From: Aquiflexum gelatinilyticum
GTDB taxonomy: Bacteria > Bacteroidota > Bacteroidia > Cytophagales > Cyclobacteriaceae
Assembly: GCF_024741135.1 (NCBI RefSeq)
Contig: NZ_JANSUY010000005.1
Span: forward strand, 124,001 to 188,000
Direction of reading: 5' to 3'
DNA length: 64,000 bases
Shown here: positions 63,003 to 64,000 of the stretch, one piece after another
Numbering within the stretch: the first letter of the stretch is position 1
Layout of the letters: the number at the start of each line of letters is the position of its first letter
Made by a program: the position numbers and the translations under genes
Notes under the pieces: model-generated
Told to the model about the DNA's origin: nothing
What the model saw: only the letters and a program-made list of their open reading frames with translations
Databases searched by the model: none

Positions 63003-64000
63003 TTACTTTTTCAAGAACTTAAAGACCTGTTGGTAGCCGTTGGTATTAACCAAGAGAACATGAGTTCCAGGTTTCAACCTAAGGTTAGCAATCTCCAAGA
63101 CCAAAGATCCGTTTTCAGAATCATACTCTTGGTTCAACAATTGAACACCTTTCATGTCAAAGATCGTGATTTCAACACGCTCAATTCCCATATTTGAAAG
63201 TTCAAGGTTGATTTTGTCTTCAACAGGATTTGGATAAATCTTGTTAACACCCAAACCATCCCTCTGTTGTGGACCTTTTTCTATCACAGAATCATTTTCT
63301 TTAGACTCACTGTAGGTACCGCTTTCATCTTGGTTTCCGTTGATCCTAAATGAACCACTTATGATAGAAAAATTAATGGTCTTGATAGCACCCGCCGTTC
63401 CTCCTCTGTTTGAAGAAGAATAGGCCCGAGCAGTTAGCGTATAGTTCCCAACAGGTAATGTCCGTCCATTATAATTTCCATTGTTATCTCCAAAGAGAGC
63501 ATATGGAGCTACATTTTCAGTCACAGATCGGTTTACAGGACCAGATAAGGTCATAAAGACACTACCTACAACTGACGGGAAGGTATTCGCTCTGATATTC
63601 AGACTTAGCCCTTGAGTTTGGCTTTGACTTATCTGAAGACCGTCAGTGATTGTCAATATATCAGAATCTGTTCCGGCATTGATCAAAGTAAAGCTTACAA
63701 TGCTTAATGGAGGATTATTTTCCGTTACTGTCACTAAGGTTATGGCTGTAAAGCCTCCATCTTGAGTTGTAGCAGTTATGATAGTCTCTCCAGGGTTTAA
63801 TGCAGAAACCAATCCACTGTTACTCACTGATGCCACTCCAGGGTCAGAAGTCGACCAATTAACTGTTTTATTGGTAGCATTGGAAGGCAAGACTGTTGCC
63901 GTTACCTGAAGTGTATTGCCGACAACAAGTGAGGATGATGACGGGGAGGATGTTATTCCGGTTACAGGAACAGGTGCTGCTACAATTGAGAACTGTATAG
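63003..64000 (-). CDS. secreted Ig-like (Big2) protein with T9SS type A sorting domain (5' end beyond window)
   Basis: The frame stays open to the right edge, so this is the C-terminal ~330 residues of a longer protein. It opens with a Big2 bacterial Ig-like domain (VTGITSSPSSSSLVVGNTLQ, NWSTSDPGVASVSNSGLVSA). Next is a beta-rich domain of a type common in Bacteroidota exported proteins (VSFTLINAGTDSDILTITDG, TENVAPYALFGDNNGNYNGR). A Glu/Ser linker leads to a type A sorting domain beginning KIYPNPVEDKINLEL and ending with a basic FKFLKK tail. It should cross the outer membrane by the type IX system and become surface-attached. The missing N-terminal part presumably holds the functional domain. 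Confidence 0.9.
   Translation of the reverse strand, partial: IQFSIVAAPVPVTGITSSPSSSSLVVGNTLQVTATVLPSNATNKTVNWSTSDPGVASVSNSGLVSALNPGETIITATTQDGGFTAITLVTVTENNPPLSIVSFTLINAGTDSDILTITDGLQISQSQTQGLSLNIRANTFPSVVGSVFMTLSGPVNRSVTENVAPYALFGDNNGNYNGRTLPVGNYTLTARAYSSSNRGGTAGAIKTINFSIISGSFRINGNQDESGTYSESKENDSVIEKGPQQRDGLGVNKIYPNPVEDKINLELSNMGIERVEITIFDMKGVQLLNQEYDSENGSLVLEIANLRLKPGTHVLLVNTNGYQQVFKFLKK

Overview
The window reads as chromosomal DNA of a Bacteroidota member, most likely order Cytophagales and perhaps a Cyclobacteriaceae relative such as Algoriphagus. The evidence is a type IX secretion C-terminal sorting domain, a GIN-domain (DUF2807) exported protein, Bacteroidota-style dispersed repeats, and above all long rows of ~800-residue MacB/FtsX-type permeases. 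The species assignment is inference.

The backbone is a single-orientation array of 14 paralogous permeases on the minus strand, called perm 1 to perm 14 from left to right (perm 1 is cut by the window edge). It is headed at its 5' end by one periplasmic adaptor (58261-59511) and one ABC ATPase (57305-58003). A two-component system lies divergently: a sigma-54-type response regulator (59957-61345) overlapping a histidine kinase (61335-62690). Perm 12-14 are packed tightly behind the ATPase. The rest are separated by repeat-filled spacers or by inserted genes: a carboxylesterase and a DoxX-like protein (47.2-49.8 kb), an 88-residue ORF (44.0 kb), a sulfatase (35.6-37.9 kb), an AT-rich accessory island (24.0-35.5 kb), and a GIN-domain protein plus a quinoprotein/cytochrome c protein (18.3-21.1 kb).

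Reading the intergenic DNA by hand gives a coherent regulatory picture. Four minus-strand transcription-unit heads (adaptor, perm 11, perm 8, and the spacer upstream of perm 6) carry a TGGCAT-N5-TGG-like element. Each is preceded, after a 59-61 bp gap, by a dyad of the form CGGACA-N4-TGTTCG. This looks like a sigma-54-type promoter with an upstream activator site, and the divergent NtrC-family regulator is the obvious candidate activator. A weaker version precedes the GIN-domain gene. Together these would drive every block of the array, so the insertions seem to have been accommodated by re-siting promoters.

The accessory island holds single minus-strand genes, several of defence type (AbiGi-like, a HEPN-motif protein, a PD-(D/E)XK nuclease). 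Most are separated by copies of a ~240 bp repeat containing a covarying hairpin and a terminator. It also contains two 21-bp tandem arrays built of A5 plus a 16-bp dyad, and two tRNA-gene halves in permuted order. No integrase or transposase is visible. The right edge carries the 3' part of a secreted Ig-like (Big2) protein with a T9SS sorting signal.

How the parts may work together (inference): the kinase, with almost no periplasmic loop, senses an envelope signal; the regulator activates the adaptor-ATPase-permease units; the permeases share one ATPase and one adaptor to move or extrude lipophilic or peptide substrates that cannot be named from sequence.
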